Below are positions 23,195-35,309 of a DNA stretch of 64,000 nucleotides, one piece after another. The stretch spans positions 77,863,662 through 77,927,661 of the forward strand of contig CM055092.1 in assembly GCA_029204225.1 (NCBI GenBank), in the 5' to 3' direction. Position 1 is the stretch's first letter, and each line of letters starts with the position of its first letter. The notes under the pieces are model-generated. The model worked only from the letters and a program-made list of their open reading frames with translations, did not search any database and was not told where the DNA came from. The position numbers and the translations under genes are program-made. This stretch comes from Diphasiastrum complanatum (lineage: Eukaryota > Streptophyta > Lycopodiopsida > Lycopodiales > Lycopodiaceae).

Positions 23195-24560
23195 TAAAGG
23201 AATTCCAAAATAAAGAATGACCCTTTGTAAAGATACTTATATTTTTTTTCTCTAGTTTCAACCACCACTAGCCCAATCAAAATGCACAGAATTCAAATCT
23301 ACATAACGTAACTCAAATAAATTGGAAAATACACATATATTATAGCAAACTTTGAAATTGCCACCGGCAGCGTGGATGTATCCCATTGGTGGGCTCTTCC
23401 TGCCCAGTACGTGCCAATTTGCCCGACGTCAATACCTCAGTTTAAATTCATTTAACTATGTTGGGAGTAGTTACAATTACAGAATGGTAGTATGCACAAT
23501 ATCATGTTGTTGTTACTGTGATATTCTTGTGGGGATAAATGTGATATGAAAAAATGCTTCTTGGTTTCCAAGGGGAGGCTTGAACCTTGGACCAAAGAAA
23601 CTTTGGATGCCAAGCCAACCAACTGAGCCAACCCCGTTGGGTGATATGAAAAAATGAATTGAATATCATACATGAGAGATTTTGGCTCCCAACCTTTGGC
23701 AATAACAATGGCAAGGAGACCAAGATCTACAATTCGGTCTGTGATTCTTTATAATGAGAAAGATGAAGCTGATAAGTGGATTCTGACAAAATATATTAAA
23801 AATTCATGGGTGTTGTTGCATCCATCATCAAAAGGCAATTTTTGATAGAAGAAAAGAGCAAAAATGACATACAAACATTATTAGAAAGCAATGATTTTGG
23901 AGTTCAAGACAACTTCTGGAGGCCATTCTATATCAAATGTATTGGTACAACATGTTTACATGCATTCAGAAATTAAAGTACAAGATGTCAATTTTCATGA
24001 TCATCGAGAATGTAACTGTAAGTATATCAAAATATTTGCACTTTGTTGCTAATATAGGTGATTTTTTTATTTAAGATCTGAATATGATAACATCCATTAT
24101 AAGAAGTGTTTCTTCTTTTAGATTTATATCCATCGAACATAAGTGAATGGGAGTCAGCACAATCACTTGCAGGTATATTGGATGTGATTCACTCTGATGT
24201 TGGGAAGTTGCAATACAGAAGGAGAAGTCCAAAGGATCTTGCAGATTGTGGTATCGTCTTTTATGAATCTAAATATAATCCAGACAGGGATGGGAGTTTT
24301 GGTAAGCTTGAAGAGATACTATTGCCAAGTTTTCAGAGTGTTGAGTGGCCTACTCTTGATAGTATTGTTTCTGAATCCTTTAGATGCAAGCTATTCTTAG
24401 ATGTGAAGAATGCAATGAAGATCAGTATCGGATTGAAGATTATTCTGATGACACACACAGTAATGAATCGTTGTCGCGAAAGTTTCGTGAAACAGTCATG
24501 AAGGCGAAACAATCACGGCGCAATGCAGTTCGGATGGAGTTCAAATTCGATCGCTAGACA
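23195..24560 (+). mobile_element. CATTAG DNA transposon, copy C (left part)
   Basis: The left end begins CATTAAAGGAATTCCAAAAT, and about 270 bp (23195-23465) align end to end with the left terminus of the complete copy at 49401-49685, including TCTACATAACGTAACT against TCTACGTAACGTAGTT and a shared GCCCGACG block. A gene on the plus strand follows, as in copy B. The right terminus was not found, so the length is a minimum. Confidence 0.65.
23708..24557 (+). pseudogene. Unrecognised gene inside CATTAG copy C
   Basis: The first exon-like block starts at ATG 23708 (MARRPRSTIRSVILYNEKDE) and ends in a stop at about 23840. A middle part is broken, then from an acceptor TTCTTTTAG near 24120 a long block reads ISEWESAQSLAGILDVIHSD, KDLADCGIVFYESKYNPDRD, and, after a frame change near 24415, a basic tail (MKAKQSRRNAVRMEFKFDR) ending at 24557. 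I recognise no family. It occupies the same place as the plus-strand gene of copy B, but I see no convincing sequence match between the two. Confidence 0.4.
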
Positions 24561-26171
24561 CTGCCAGCTGAATCGCTCCTACAGTCCTCCAGAATGTAGC
24601 CAGGCACTGTTGAGAAACAAATGCTTAGTTTAACCTTCATCTATAAGAGATTTAAAAAAACGGGTGGAACTTGGCTACCACTAGATCAAGACTTTCAAAT
24701 GGATGGTCACATGGACCGAAAAGAGATAAACATCAAATACAATGAGGAATGTCTAACTATGATTGAGGTGAAAGTGCACTAGACTTTTGATTATATTAGG
24801 TCAAAGTTGGTTTTTCTTCATAGCAATCTACCCAATTATTTTAGATTCATTAGCAATGTAGAATTGTAAGTAATCCATAATTGTTGCCTATGAAAATTAG
24901 TAGATTCAAAATGATGTTGTATACAAATATAAGTGCACTAAAATTTTCTTCTTCTTATTGTAGCTATGACCAGCTTTCTGGTATTTCCTCCTTGATTTTC
25001 ACTTTATGGTGGTGGAATTGACCTCCAAGTGGGTTTTCTGATTTTGGTTTTATGGAAATGATGGAAATTTATGGATTTTGATGGAAATTTATGGATTTTG
25101 ATGGAAATGATGGAAATTTATGGATTTTGATGGCTTTTTGCAGTTTTTGAGCTAGTATTCCATGTTTTGGCTTGAAATTTTTCAAAGCTACTATTCATGA
25201 ACGTTTCTCAGAATTATAATTGCTGTTTTTCAGTCATTATGATTGATTATAATGATTGCATGCTAGTTGAAAAGTCAAAATTGGACTTAGATAGTGATTT
25301 TTAGCCAAAAATTGGGGTTTTTGGGCTAGAAATGGACTATATGATCCGTGATTGACTAAATCAGAACTTTTAGTCCTTGAATGTAGTTTATTTATAGTAT
25401 ATTTGGCCTGATTGCACTTCCATGTGGGTTTGATCCACCAAAATTGCAAAAAAAAAGTAAAACTTGGTCAAAAAACATGTTTTTTGGCATGTTTTTGGTG
25501 TTATTCATAAAATCCATGGCTAATATTTTGCATGCAAGTTTTCAGAGGTGTAATGATGTTGTCCTAAGGCTTCGTGAATTTTGGTTAGGATTAGACACCA
25601 TTAGGGGCCTCAAAAAGTCAAAAATTAGTGTATTTTTGGGTTATTTTTCAGCTTGAATAACTCTCAATTGGTGGTCTGAACCTATTGGATCTTTTTCAAA
25701 GCTGAAAGATATTATGGATTTCCTTTGATTTGAGCCATCATTCACCCAATTTGGAGTTGGGGGGGTTAGACACCAATATCTTGAAGTTTTGCTTGTTCAT
25801 GATTCCATAAATGCAATTTTTGCATGATCTGAGCATATGATTGCTTTCTGGACCTAATAGAAGCCTCTATGCCTCTCTAATGAACCTTAGAAGAGTGCTT
25901 GTAACCTCTTATTAAATGCTTATTGGGCTGGATATGGATTTATGATAAACTCCCTGAAAAAGTGCGCCCTCCTATTGGATTTTCAGTCATTTACAGCTCG
26001 CACGTGTGAAGCCTAGATTTCAAGGGGACATGGAAAGTGTCTCGATAACCTCCTCTCCCTTTGTACTGTGCTTTACAACAACCAAATTCGAGTCCTGTAG
26101 CAAAAGTTATGGCCATCGAAAGCTTGGCAATTTTTAAAGTAAAATTTGAAAAATATCTAAATTGTTCCTAT
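24561..26171. other. Intergenic, with a small tandem repeat
   Basis: No gene supported. At 25052-25133 a motif ATGGAAATTTATGGATTTTG is repeated about three and a half times with small changes. Palindromic GCACGTG lies near 25998. The rest is AT-rich with many short TTTTTGG strings. Confidence 0.5.
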
Positions 26172-28260
26172 CACTACAACACCCGTCACCTTTTGCGACG
26201 TGAATTGTGAGCTTAAATTTTTTGTAATTCGTCACGGACATCAAAAAAACACGTCGCAATGAGAATATCGGATTTCGACGTCTTTAGAACATGTCGAAAT
26301 CCGATAGGCACAAAATGCCAGACTCTCAAAGCATCAGTTGAATCATCGCAACGTCTGCGTCCAACGTGGCCTATCCGACGTCCAATCAGCACGTCGGAAT
26401 CCGACATCTATTCCAAAAAAAATTCCAGAAAACTGTCCAAAAATGTCTGACGTTCCCCCGATGTGTGTCCGACATCCATCCCTGACGTATAATGGGATGT
26501 CGGAATCCGACGTCTAATATAAATGTTGGAATCTGATGTCTATTAACAGAATGTCATAAAAAAACGTCTGACGGGTTTCCCCAATGAATATCCAACGTAT
26601 GCCCGATGTGTTTTTGTGTCAAAATTCGACGTTTCGGACTAGGTAAAAATAAATAAAAAAATGCGTAAAAAACAGCACACGTATTTTTGTTCGGTCTATT
26701 CTTGGAGTCGTGTTCTTGGAGAGGCGTTAGTCTTGGATTGCTTTTGAGACAATATTATTGGATTGCATTCGATATTTGGATCAAGTAACAAGCATGAGGT
26801 ACTTACTATACTTACATTACTTAATTCACATTATGAATTGCAATATCTTATTATATTAATTTTTGAAAATACTACTTGAAGAGATGTTTCTACATGCTTA
26901 CTTGAAAGGGGCTTACTCGAAAGCACAGAAAATCATGACTAAACTTTTTGAAAATACGACATTGCACAAAGTTTTGCAATTCCTAGTTAGTTAAGACATT
27001 GCACATCTTGGAATAGGACATTGCTCATATTTCGGATAACATACAAAACCAATAACAATATTGTGATCAATTGCAAAAATATATATATCGAAAGTGTATA
27101 TCAATGTATCACAAAAATTGATGCTTTTGCAGTTTCTCTAACTTATGATCATGACAAACTAAAATTATATTAAAAACCTAATCTACTCATTGTCGTTTTG
27201 TGACGTCCGCTCTGCATGAAAACAAGCAAACAAGACACATTAGTATTTAATGCTTGATCATACTAATGGTTAAAAGTGAACACGTATGTGTTTTACATTA
27301 ATAATATACAAAAAATATAAAATTTAAATCTTTCAAAAAAACTTACTCGTGGAGGATTACCCTCACTCTTCAGTTTATCGACAAATGCCTTGTATGATTC
27401 CCTGAAGGCAAAGTCATACTCTTCCTTGGTTGGTAGATGTCCATAGTCCGCCAACTATCCATTCAATTTAAGTTGGAATTAGTTTAGGGCTAGGTTGGAG
27501 CAGCTAGTCAGAATGCATGTTAGAAAAAAAAATCATATGAAATCAAAGACAAACTATAAGAGTAGTTTAAATTTACTTACCATGCTTGCTTGCAAGCCCG
27601 CCTTTCCACTTGAGCCTAGCTTAGGGTTGCCAATTCCATGCATCCTAGCGACCGTGACATCTCCTTGAATCTTGTATTTATCTGATGTTTTTTTTATCAT
27701 TTTTTATATTGTTCCAATCTGACCTTGAACACTAGCTAGGTTTGGATTGCTCGTTCCTATAAGCTTGTCATGCTGTATCACAATGATGTCTTATCCACAA
27801 GCTCATATGCTTGTGGATTTCCTTCGAGTCAAATTCCTCGTCTTTTGGAAATTCGTCGCGAAGGGTACCAACAATCTACCGTTTAAGTTTGTTAGATTGT
27901 TCGGACCATTTCATAAACAATCTATTGTCAAGATGGCGTTGGCACAAAGAATACAATTGGTCCATAACCACTCTCCCTTTACGATTGGCAATTATGTTCC
28001 CTTGAGGATCCACGTCATAATACAAACTCGTGGATGACTCTTCGGTAGGGACGGAAGTTGTGGCCGCTTGTGAGCTACCACCCTTGAGGACTTGGCTAAG
28101 CATACTTTGCAATTGTGTTTTTTGTTCGGCAGTTAGCGATGAATAGAAATTTGAAACATAATCTCCCAAACTCTCGCCACTGCCGGACCCCGACATGATT
28201 ACTACATTCTTAACATACAATATATTACAATAAACCCTAATATATTGAAATGAAGTAGAA
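26172..28260. mobile_element. CACTA transposon end with subterminal repeats
   Basis: It opens with CACTACAACACCCGTCACC after TAT, the hallmark CACTA terminus. The next 470 bp are packed with direct and inverted copies of TCCGACGT/ACGTCGGA-like units (26268-26640), as expected for the subterminal transposase-binding region. A minus-strand accessory gene lies at 27355-28196. The opposite TAGTG end was not found, so the right boundary given is only the end of the coding part. Confidence 0.75.
27355..28196 (-). pseudogene. CACTA accessory gene (plant transposase_24-like), multi-exon
   Basis: Exon a begins at ATG 28196: MSGSGSGESLGDYVSNFYSS, then a Gln/Ser-rich stretch and YYDVDPQGNIIANRKG, to about 27880. 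Exon b encodes ARMHGIGNPKLGSSGKAGLQ and ends at donor ATGGTAAGT near 27584. Exon c encodes ADYGHLPTKEEYDFAFRESY and KAFVDKLKSEGNPPR, ending at CGAGTAAGT near 27345. The order HG-GNP-LGSSGKAGL then the Phe/Arg/Glu-rich helix resembles the C-terminal part of plant En/Spm accessory proteins. Between exons a and b the frame is broken (DEFPKDEEFDSKEIHK in another frame). Function in the element is unknown. Confidence 0.5.
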
Positions 28261-30645
28261 AAACGAATATCAACTACAAAAGTTTAATGTATATTAGAAT
28301 TAGACTTTCATACCAGTGATAACAAAACAAAAAAGATAGATGTGCATTTATAACCCGCAACAAGATGCAAAAGAATCATATAAGAATCCACGTATAAGAA
28401 TCAAAACATGAGAATCAAACAATAATATGCATATAGGAATCATGCTATCTAAATATCAAAAGATAAGAATCAACGTATTTTTAAACTAACTGCAGCTTAT
28501 GTTATTTTTGTTTTGTACTTGTGCATATATGCAATTTATCACAAGGAGATGAATTACATTCAAATCAGTCTAGTGATGAAGACACTCCTCAACTCAACAT
28601 GGTAAATAATAAACATGCATGTTTTCTTGTTCATAAAGACTTTCTTACAATAACTTAAACATGACCTCAAATATTGTGCTAAAGTGACACGTACTTGATC
28701 TTTGTTTCTCGCAAAATAACTATTTTCAAAATAAAATATGGCGCACATTGATGGGGCAAGGGAGACAGAAGAATGCGAACAGAGAAGAGAGCAAGAATAT
28801 TGCAGAACAGCTGCTAGATGCAAAAACAGTCTAATAGAAAGCTTATGCTAAATATAATCACAGCTTTAAGTGTTCTAATTGCCCAACAGGATCTTAAAAT
28901 TTAGTTCATACTCACAAAAAAGAGAGTACAATTCACTGAAGAGATTTGAAATGGTTTGTGTGTGGTACTACTGAAAAATGGATTCAATGTGAAGTTTAGT
29001 TCTGAAATAGATGGAAAGTGCAGTATGATATCGCGAGTTCCTCAGGCGTCAAAGACAGCCATCGTCTGATCAGAAACTAAGGAGTCATAGATGTCCGTGT
29101 TCTGATCAAAGTGAGTAAACAAGCGCGATCAAACAGCGATAAAGTGCATTCAATCACAACAAGCATTCATCTATGTTATACATAGATAGAAAAGCAAGTT
29201 GCTGCTATATTACACTAAAGCACGATAAAATAACAATTACAACCAAAAATGACGGCGTAACTGGGAGGCTCAAATAATACATCTATGGACGGAGCGTCTC
29301 ATGTAATCTGTGCTGGGATGATCTATTTATAGATTGCATCCATGTATTAACTACATTAAATGTTGTCACCTAATTAGGTAAGCCATTGTACTGGCTTTTG
29401 TGACAACTGTACATAGTGTATACAGTCAACAAATCAGGGAATGTTGACGCGGGTGAGGACATCGCAAATTCTCTCACTTCGCTTTTAAAAGTGGCTTTCT
29501 CTCACTTCACGAATTCTGAGAAGTGGCTGGGAACGTCCTTCGTTCAAAATAGACGACCTTCAGCATTTTCTCTCTCTTCGGGATTTTGTGAAAAAGTTGA
29601 AGTTGCCCTTAAAAAGGTGAAGGTGCCCTCAAAAAGGTGAAGGTGCCTTTAAAACAGTTTAACTCATGAAATCTGACCGTTATACACATACGTGATTGTA
29701 GATATGTCGTAGTACACCAAATATCTATTCAGTACATTCATGACCAATATTTGGTTAAACTAAACTAGTCTTGTAATTATAGATTAGTTAAGGAATTCTT
29801 TTAATCACAAGTATGTTGTGTATATATACATCCAGCTTGCATTCACCAAGAGGTGCAACAGAGCGGAAGATTGAGCATCAGATGTTGCGCCACATTTAGG
29901 CTGTAAATTTACAAAATCAGGAGGCCCTTATATCTATTTCTCTTTTATTTGAACTCATACTTTTAGAAATTTCTTAAATACGAGACAATTGGAATGAGAT
30001 TCATATAACTCCTTCCAGTGTAAAAGTATGTTATGAAGGATTGATTATAGTTATATGAAATTATACTTCCATATGGTTGTGAATATGGCTCAAAATCTAT
30101 TGACTTTTCAATTGATTTAGATTTAGTGAAGGAATGACTGAATTCGTGGAATTTAGACTTCTCAGAACCAAATGATTATCTCTATTTGATAGTTGATTAT
30201 TGAAATGTAATTGGCCTAATCACCTACTAACATGTGTACAAGGGGTATTTTTGGCATAGGACCCCTAAAACTCAAGATTAATGATCTAAGATGATTATGC
30301 CTACTCCACACGTGGGAACATGCTCCACACATGTGAGATATACATATGTACATAATGATGAGAATATATCAAGCTAGATTTTGCTAAATCTTCACATACT
30401 TAAACTAGTCAGTGTGCAGATAGACATATGAACACGTAATATGTGGAACAAAAACTTGCTCAAATCTAATGATAAGCCTCTGTTTAAAGTCTGTACAACA
30501 ACAAGATCACATTTATTTTTTCACCTCTATGCACATACATCAAACATACAACATAATCTCTACACAAATGTAGAAGAAAGCCAAAATGAGATCATAGTAT
30601 TCCACCAAATATGAACAAATGCTTAACTTTCCCAACATAGGATCT

Positions 30646-30738
<93 letters not shown>

Positions 30739-30942
30739 AGAGTCATACCTTCAAATAATCACCAGGTAGCCTAAACTAGCTATATTGGCCAAAATTGCCA
30801 ATCTACATAAAAAAATTAACTATTTGTGTATCCAAATAACTAAAAGTACTCTAATATGGTTTCACACGCGTGAATGAACCATGTCAAGTTCATTTTAAAC
30901 CACTTGTTTAAAATGCTCAAGTAGTATGTTGACAATTTTTCA
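28261..30942. other. Intergenic; minor repeats and a possible promoter
   Basis: No gene supported. It contains three exact-period 20-bp repeats at 29591-29650 (unit AAAAAGGTGAAGGTGCCCTC), a TATA-like GTGTATATATACATCC near 29818 followed by purine-rich leader-like sequence, and a long CT microsatellite (30646-30737). The 29360-29900 stretch could be part of an LTR, but no partner or primer site was found. Confidence 0.45.
30646..30737. repeat. (CT)46 microsatellite
   Basis: Uninterrupted CT dinucleotides, giving an artefactual Arg/Glu frame on the minus strand. Confidence 0.98.
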
Positions 30943-32212
30943 TTGTCTCCCCACAAACCGATCACTTAGCGATTGTATCACAGAGTTCAACAGTACGTTG
31001 TCATCCTTGAGGAACTTATCAAACACTTGTTGGCAAAATCTTTGTCTAGCTTCCACCTCCACCCTTGGCATTGTTCTCAAAGTGGAAAGAATTAGATGCA
31101 TTTCACTCGTTGAAAATTGCAATAAACAATGTTCCCATTTAATTAGAGTCTTAAAAGGCATCACATAATTGTCTGCAATCAAAACAGGAATCACTCCAAC
31201 ACTTAAAACCTCAAGCATCCGATAAGAAGCAGGGGATCGCCCAACTGGTGTGAGACCGAAAGTCGTGTTGAGAAGTTCCACAAAATCATAGCTATCAAAA
31301 ATGGCTTGATCTTCATCGCACTTGCTTCCTCGTCATGGTTGCCATCTCAAAAGCTTATCATTTGTTTCATGCTTGCATGTAGTTGCCACGATGACATCCA
31401 CCCCATTATGCATACTCCGAAATGTTGCACTACTCCGAAAGGTGCCCTCACCTGACAAATACCTTGTGCCCTAAATACTTCCTCTCGAACGGCTTCAACC
31501 TCCCAAGTCCCGGGGGCATCTCAAGGTTCCACCTAGGGAGAGGAATAGAGATGTCAAAGTCAGGTCTATAGGTGGAGGTATGTAGGTGGGTAGCCAAAAT
31601 GGAGGCCATTCCTATGGATTGGGGAGGTGGGTTTCTGTCCGGCCACCTATCTGCAAAGGTGATAATCACATGATTGAGGCCATTGTTCCAATAGGGCAGA
31701 AGATTGCTGAGCTTTGGCTTGATCCATGCATCTATATTGGCCTGGGAGTCAGAAAAGTAGAAGAAAAGGCAAGCCTTTTGTGAGTCTGATGTGTGCCAAA
31801 TAGAAGAAGGAAACTGATACATATATGTGGGTATGGGTTGTTCAGGCTGTGGGCTGTTATAGCTGTAAACAAGAAGCTGTTGGGAGGGGTGGCAGCGAGA
31901 GAAATTGAAGCACAAATCCATGGAGCAGCAAGGGAATGCAGGCGCGGGATCCCAATACCTGCAGTTGCTGCTGGGATGGTGATGACAGGGTGCCGGCCAG
32001 AAACTGATATTACATTTGGGCACAGCCAGCAGCAGAAGGAGCGCAGTGGATAAGAACGCCACACAGAAGAAAAAAGCCCGCCTCACCAGACGGCGCTGAT
32101 CCAAGAACATTGTGAATTTGCGTAGTGCTACAGCAAACAAACAGCCAAGAAAGATTGCTGAATCCCAAAGATGTTTCCCTGATTCTGCACAGCACAGTCC
32201 CTTGGCTTCCAC
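30940..32212 (-). pseudogene. Exostosin-family (GT47) glycosyltransferase, EXT-like
   Basis: It would be a Golgi type II membrane protein. From Met at 32212, residues 46-64 form the signal anchor (AFFFCVAFLSTALLLLLAV after Arg/Lys). Next come DSQKACLFFYFSDSQANIDA, YWNNGLNHVIITFADRWPD, and YRPDFDISIPLPRW, the N-terminal exostosin block. Then, in a shifted frame from about 31460, RYLSGEGTFR, MHNGVDVIVATTCKHE and CDEDQAIFDSYDFVELLNTT, followed by SYRMLEVLSVGVIPVLIADN and the C-terminal RQRFCQQVFDKFL. The order matches the single GT47 domain of EXT-type proteins, without a GT64 half. A one-base frame change near 31465 and an in-frame TGA near 31335 interrupt it, unless they are sequencing errors. 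A copia LTR begins about 360 bp upstream. Confidence 0.8.
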
Positions 32213-32574
32213 GGATGGCGATGACGACGAGGATGTGCCGCTGCCTCTGCTTCCGCCTCTGATTGATGGACGGCACAGAGAGAACGACCTGGCCTCAACT
32301 GCATAGCCTGACCAGTCGCAGAGTATGGCGGGTTCCTAACACAATAATAACATACATGTGGGAATATATTCTCAGTTGTAGCTTTTCTAATGGCATGGAG
32401 GCAAGGGAGCTCCTCTGGAAAAGCTCAAAGGCTGCAAGAAAAAGGCTACAATCTCAGAAGCAGAAGAGATATTATTGCATAGCTTAAGGAATCCCAAGAA
32501 GGCAAGCTTTGGTTTTTATACACAGCCTTCCCATGCCTGAAACGAAGAAGTTGAGAAGGTCAATTGGACGTTTT

Positions 32575-33048
32575 TGTCGTGGAAGCTTTTTCATTTCGTG
32601 TTCGTATTCTCTCTTCTGATTCGCGAACAATTTTCTATCTTTGAATTTTCTTTTCGTGAGGAAGCTCTTACGGGATCTCAGACACTCTGCACAGCTATGG
32701 TATTTTTGCTTTCTTACTCTATTCGCTACGTCTCTCTCTGTTTCTTACAGATCTCTGCAAAATTCTCATCACTTTTTCTCTCTCTCTTTTTTTATTTTTT
32801 TTGGTTATGATTCAGAGAGGATCGTTTATACCTCCACTGCGTGGAGTTTACAAGATAGCTAAACGTAGAATCACAAGACTAGTTAACGCTTATCAACTAG
32901 TTAGTTAGTCTCCGTCGTTGCTATTCGTTTCGCGTGTTTTCGTTCTTTTCATTTCTTTTCGTAGTTTTCGATTTGCGTCCATTTTGCACTTTGCGGTCCT
33001 AGAGATGTGTTTACAATTTACGAATCATTTGTGCTTCGAGTCAAAGAC
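32575..33048 (-). repeat. Partial 3' LTR of gag-only copia
   Basis: Matches 33839-34615 from TGTCGTGGAAGC onward. Compared with that copy it lacks a 180-bp segment and a palindrome-bearing insert. Its element-5' part is deleted: the sequence passes directly from the gag zinc knuckle into the LTR at about 33048. Confidence 0.85.
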
Positions 33049-33773
33049 ATGTGTTGGCCGTATGGCCTGGTTTGTGGCAGTGATCACAGGAAGAAGATTG
33101 TTGATATCGAAGACTTTGTCTTCTTGAATCTTGGCTTGTTTTTGTTCTTCTTCTTTCCTTTCGTGAAGAGAGCCTTTTGTTGATCATTGCTTCCCTCTCC
33201 TTCATCTCTCATCAGTCTCTCATCAGTGACAAGACTGATTGCCTTGTCGAATGTCATATTTGGTAGACTCAGTATGAGCATTCTCAACGGCTGATAGGAC
33301 GTCGGTAGAGATTTCATGAAGTACATCAACTGCTATGGTGCTGGGACCTGGTGCTCCTGTCCAGATGCAGCGAGTTGAGCGAAGATCGTTCTGATCTTCT
33401 CAACGTGCTGATCTAACTGATTGTCATCCCACCATATGGATTGCAGCGGATTGTCAAGGTGCATGACTAAATCTGCAGTCCTCACTTCATACTTCTGCTT
33501 TAATCTTTCCCACGCTGCATGGCTACTTTCGCAGTCTTCAATCTGCATGAGTAGATCTTCATTTATGGACGAAACGATGATCGCCATTGCACGTTCATCC
33601 TTTCTGATCCATTCAGCTCTCCTTGGGTCTCCCTCTGGAGGTTGCACTTCTGAGAGCTCGGTCACCGACCAGATGCCTTCGCCCTTCAGGAGTGTTTTGG
33701 TTTTGAATTTCCAGATTCTATAATCTGCACCATCAAGACTGATTGCTACTCTGGTCTGGATTGTCGTAGCCAT
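33049..33773 (-). pseudogene. Copia gag (UBN2-type) with one CCHC knuckle
   Basis: Starts MATTIQTRVAISLDGADYRI at 33773, with the W-K-TLLKGEGIW block and EDLLMQIEDCESSHAAWERL, typical of the N-terminal part of copia Gag, which forms the particle. An in-frame TAG lies at 33330-33332 (after HQVPAP). The frame resumes with MYFMKSLPTSYQPLRMLILS and a Lys-rich stretch. The zinc knuckle CDHCHKPGHTANTC follows in another frame at about 33090-33050. There is no protease, integrase or RT, so the element cannot move on its own. Confidence 0.88.
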
Positions 33774-33825
33774 ATTGTGTTTTCTGGAAGAATCACTGCT
33801 GGGATATCAGTAGTGATAACTTGTA

Positions 33826-33838
33826 GGCTCTAATACCA
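33826..33838 (-). promoter_or_regulatory. Primer-binding site of gag-only copia
   Basis: Minus strand TGGTATTAGAGCC directly after the LTR end ACGACA. Pairs with initiator Met-tRNA. Confidence 0.9.
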
Positions 33839-34615
33839 TGTCGTGGAAGCTTTTGTGTTTCATGTTCGTCCTCTCTCTTCTGATTCACGAACAATTTTCT
33901 GTCTTTGAATTTTATTTTCGTGCGGAAGCTCTTACGGGATCCCAGACACTCGACTACGCATCACAGAACATATTTTATTCTAACAATCAAGAGACACAGC
34001 ACAAGGTCAAGAGATACATGAAATAGAACGACTATATTGTCAGTTTGGTTTTAGAGCGAGATCCTCGGTGTCTTGCTCGTTGGCGGATTGACTCTCTGCT
34101 CTTTTGCTGTGTTCTGTTCGTTGGCAGACTTTCATGCACAGCTATGGTATTTTTGCTTTTTTACTCTATGCACTACATCTCTCTCTATTTCTTACAGATC
34201 TCTGCAAAATTCTCATCACTTTTTTTCTCTCTCTCTTTTCTTTTTTTTGGTTATGATCCAGAGAGGATCGTTTATACCTCCACTGTGTGGAGTTTACAAG
34301 ATAGCTAAACGTAGAATCACAAGACTAGTTAACGCTAATCAACTAGTTAGTTAGTCTTCATCGTTGCTATTCGTTTCAACTGGGCATGAAGCCCATTGTG
34401 CTGCCAGCTGGCAGCACAAAAGATTTCTCTTCGTGTGTTTTCGTTCTTTTCATTTCTTTTCATAGTTTTCGTTTTGCGTCCATTTTGCGCTTTGCGGTCC
34501 TGGTGTGTTTACAATTCGCGATTGATTCGCGAATCGTTCGTGCTTCGAGTCAAAGACACGTTGACTGTCGCATATTGTTCTCGTTCGACCTTCATGTCTT
34601 GTTCGTGCTGTGACA
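33839..34615 (-). repeat. 5' LTR of gag-only copia
   Basis: 777 bp, TGTCGTGG to GTGACA. It includes about 180 bp (33955-34130) and a 24-bp perfect palindrome centred at 34407 (core GTGCTGCCAGCTGGCAGCAC) that the 3' LTR lacks. No matching target duplication is visible at the two outer flanks (GTTTT and AAGTT). Confidence 0.88.
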
Positions 34616-35287
34616 AAGTTGCAGGAGTTCACCATTTCTGACAGTTTTAGGAGGTAGCAGCCGCAGCAGCAACTGGGTACTTTGGATGGCACACAAGGAA
34701 ATGTGGGTGCGGAACATAGCTGAGACCATCAGCTTCAAAGCAGCAGCAGTGCATACTTCAAATCTTCATTTCATTACTACAAGCAGAAACTGCACTCTCC
34801 TATCGAGAGACTTCTTAATCATCACTTCGTTCTAATCTGCAACTATAAAAACTGGCAGGCAGCATCAACTATAGAGCTCCTACATCAACCCAAATGTAAT
34901 GAATGAATAAATAAATCAATCAAACAATTGGTCTTGTTCATCTCATCAAGACTTCAAGAGACGTGTGCGCTCGTGTGCGTGTGTGCATAACCCTTGGAAG
35001 TTGTGTGGAGAGAAGGAAAAACTCTCTTCTCTTATCTTGTTCTGAAAAGGATTACAGGTGCCTTGAAAATGATTAACATTTTAGTGGAGTTTATACACAA
35101 GAGATTGTGATTGTGTGTGTCAAGTTTGAAAGACTCAATACATGACTATGACCATTGACTATGACTTTTAGGCAATACTCTATATGGTAACTGCTTGGTA
35201 TGGATGACTTTGGGAAGCTTGGTATGGATGACTTTGGAAATTGTATTCTCACACTTTTTTCAAGACTATGAATGATAGGAAATACTC
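34616..35287. other. Gap without a supported gene
   Basis: A TATA-like ACTATAAAAACTGG lies near 34843. A 24-bp unit beginning GCTTGGTATGGATGACTTTG is present twice in tandem at 35193-35240. It could be the leader of an LTR element, but no LTR partner was found. Confidence 0.45.
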
Positions 35288-35309
35288 ACGTACTATGGAA
35301 GGAGCCAGG
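35288..35309. mobile_element. MITE M6, left piece, split by copia R
   Basis: ACGTACTATGGAAGGAGCCAGG is the terminus of the M4-type MITE. The remainder (GGGCACATGCCATTCTACC to CACTACCTTCCA) lies at 40755-40853, on the far side of the 5.4 kb copia element. Confidence 0.65.

Noticed and set aside
29360-29900. LTR with TATA box
   Set aside because: No paired LTR, primer site or polypurine tract could be located.
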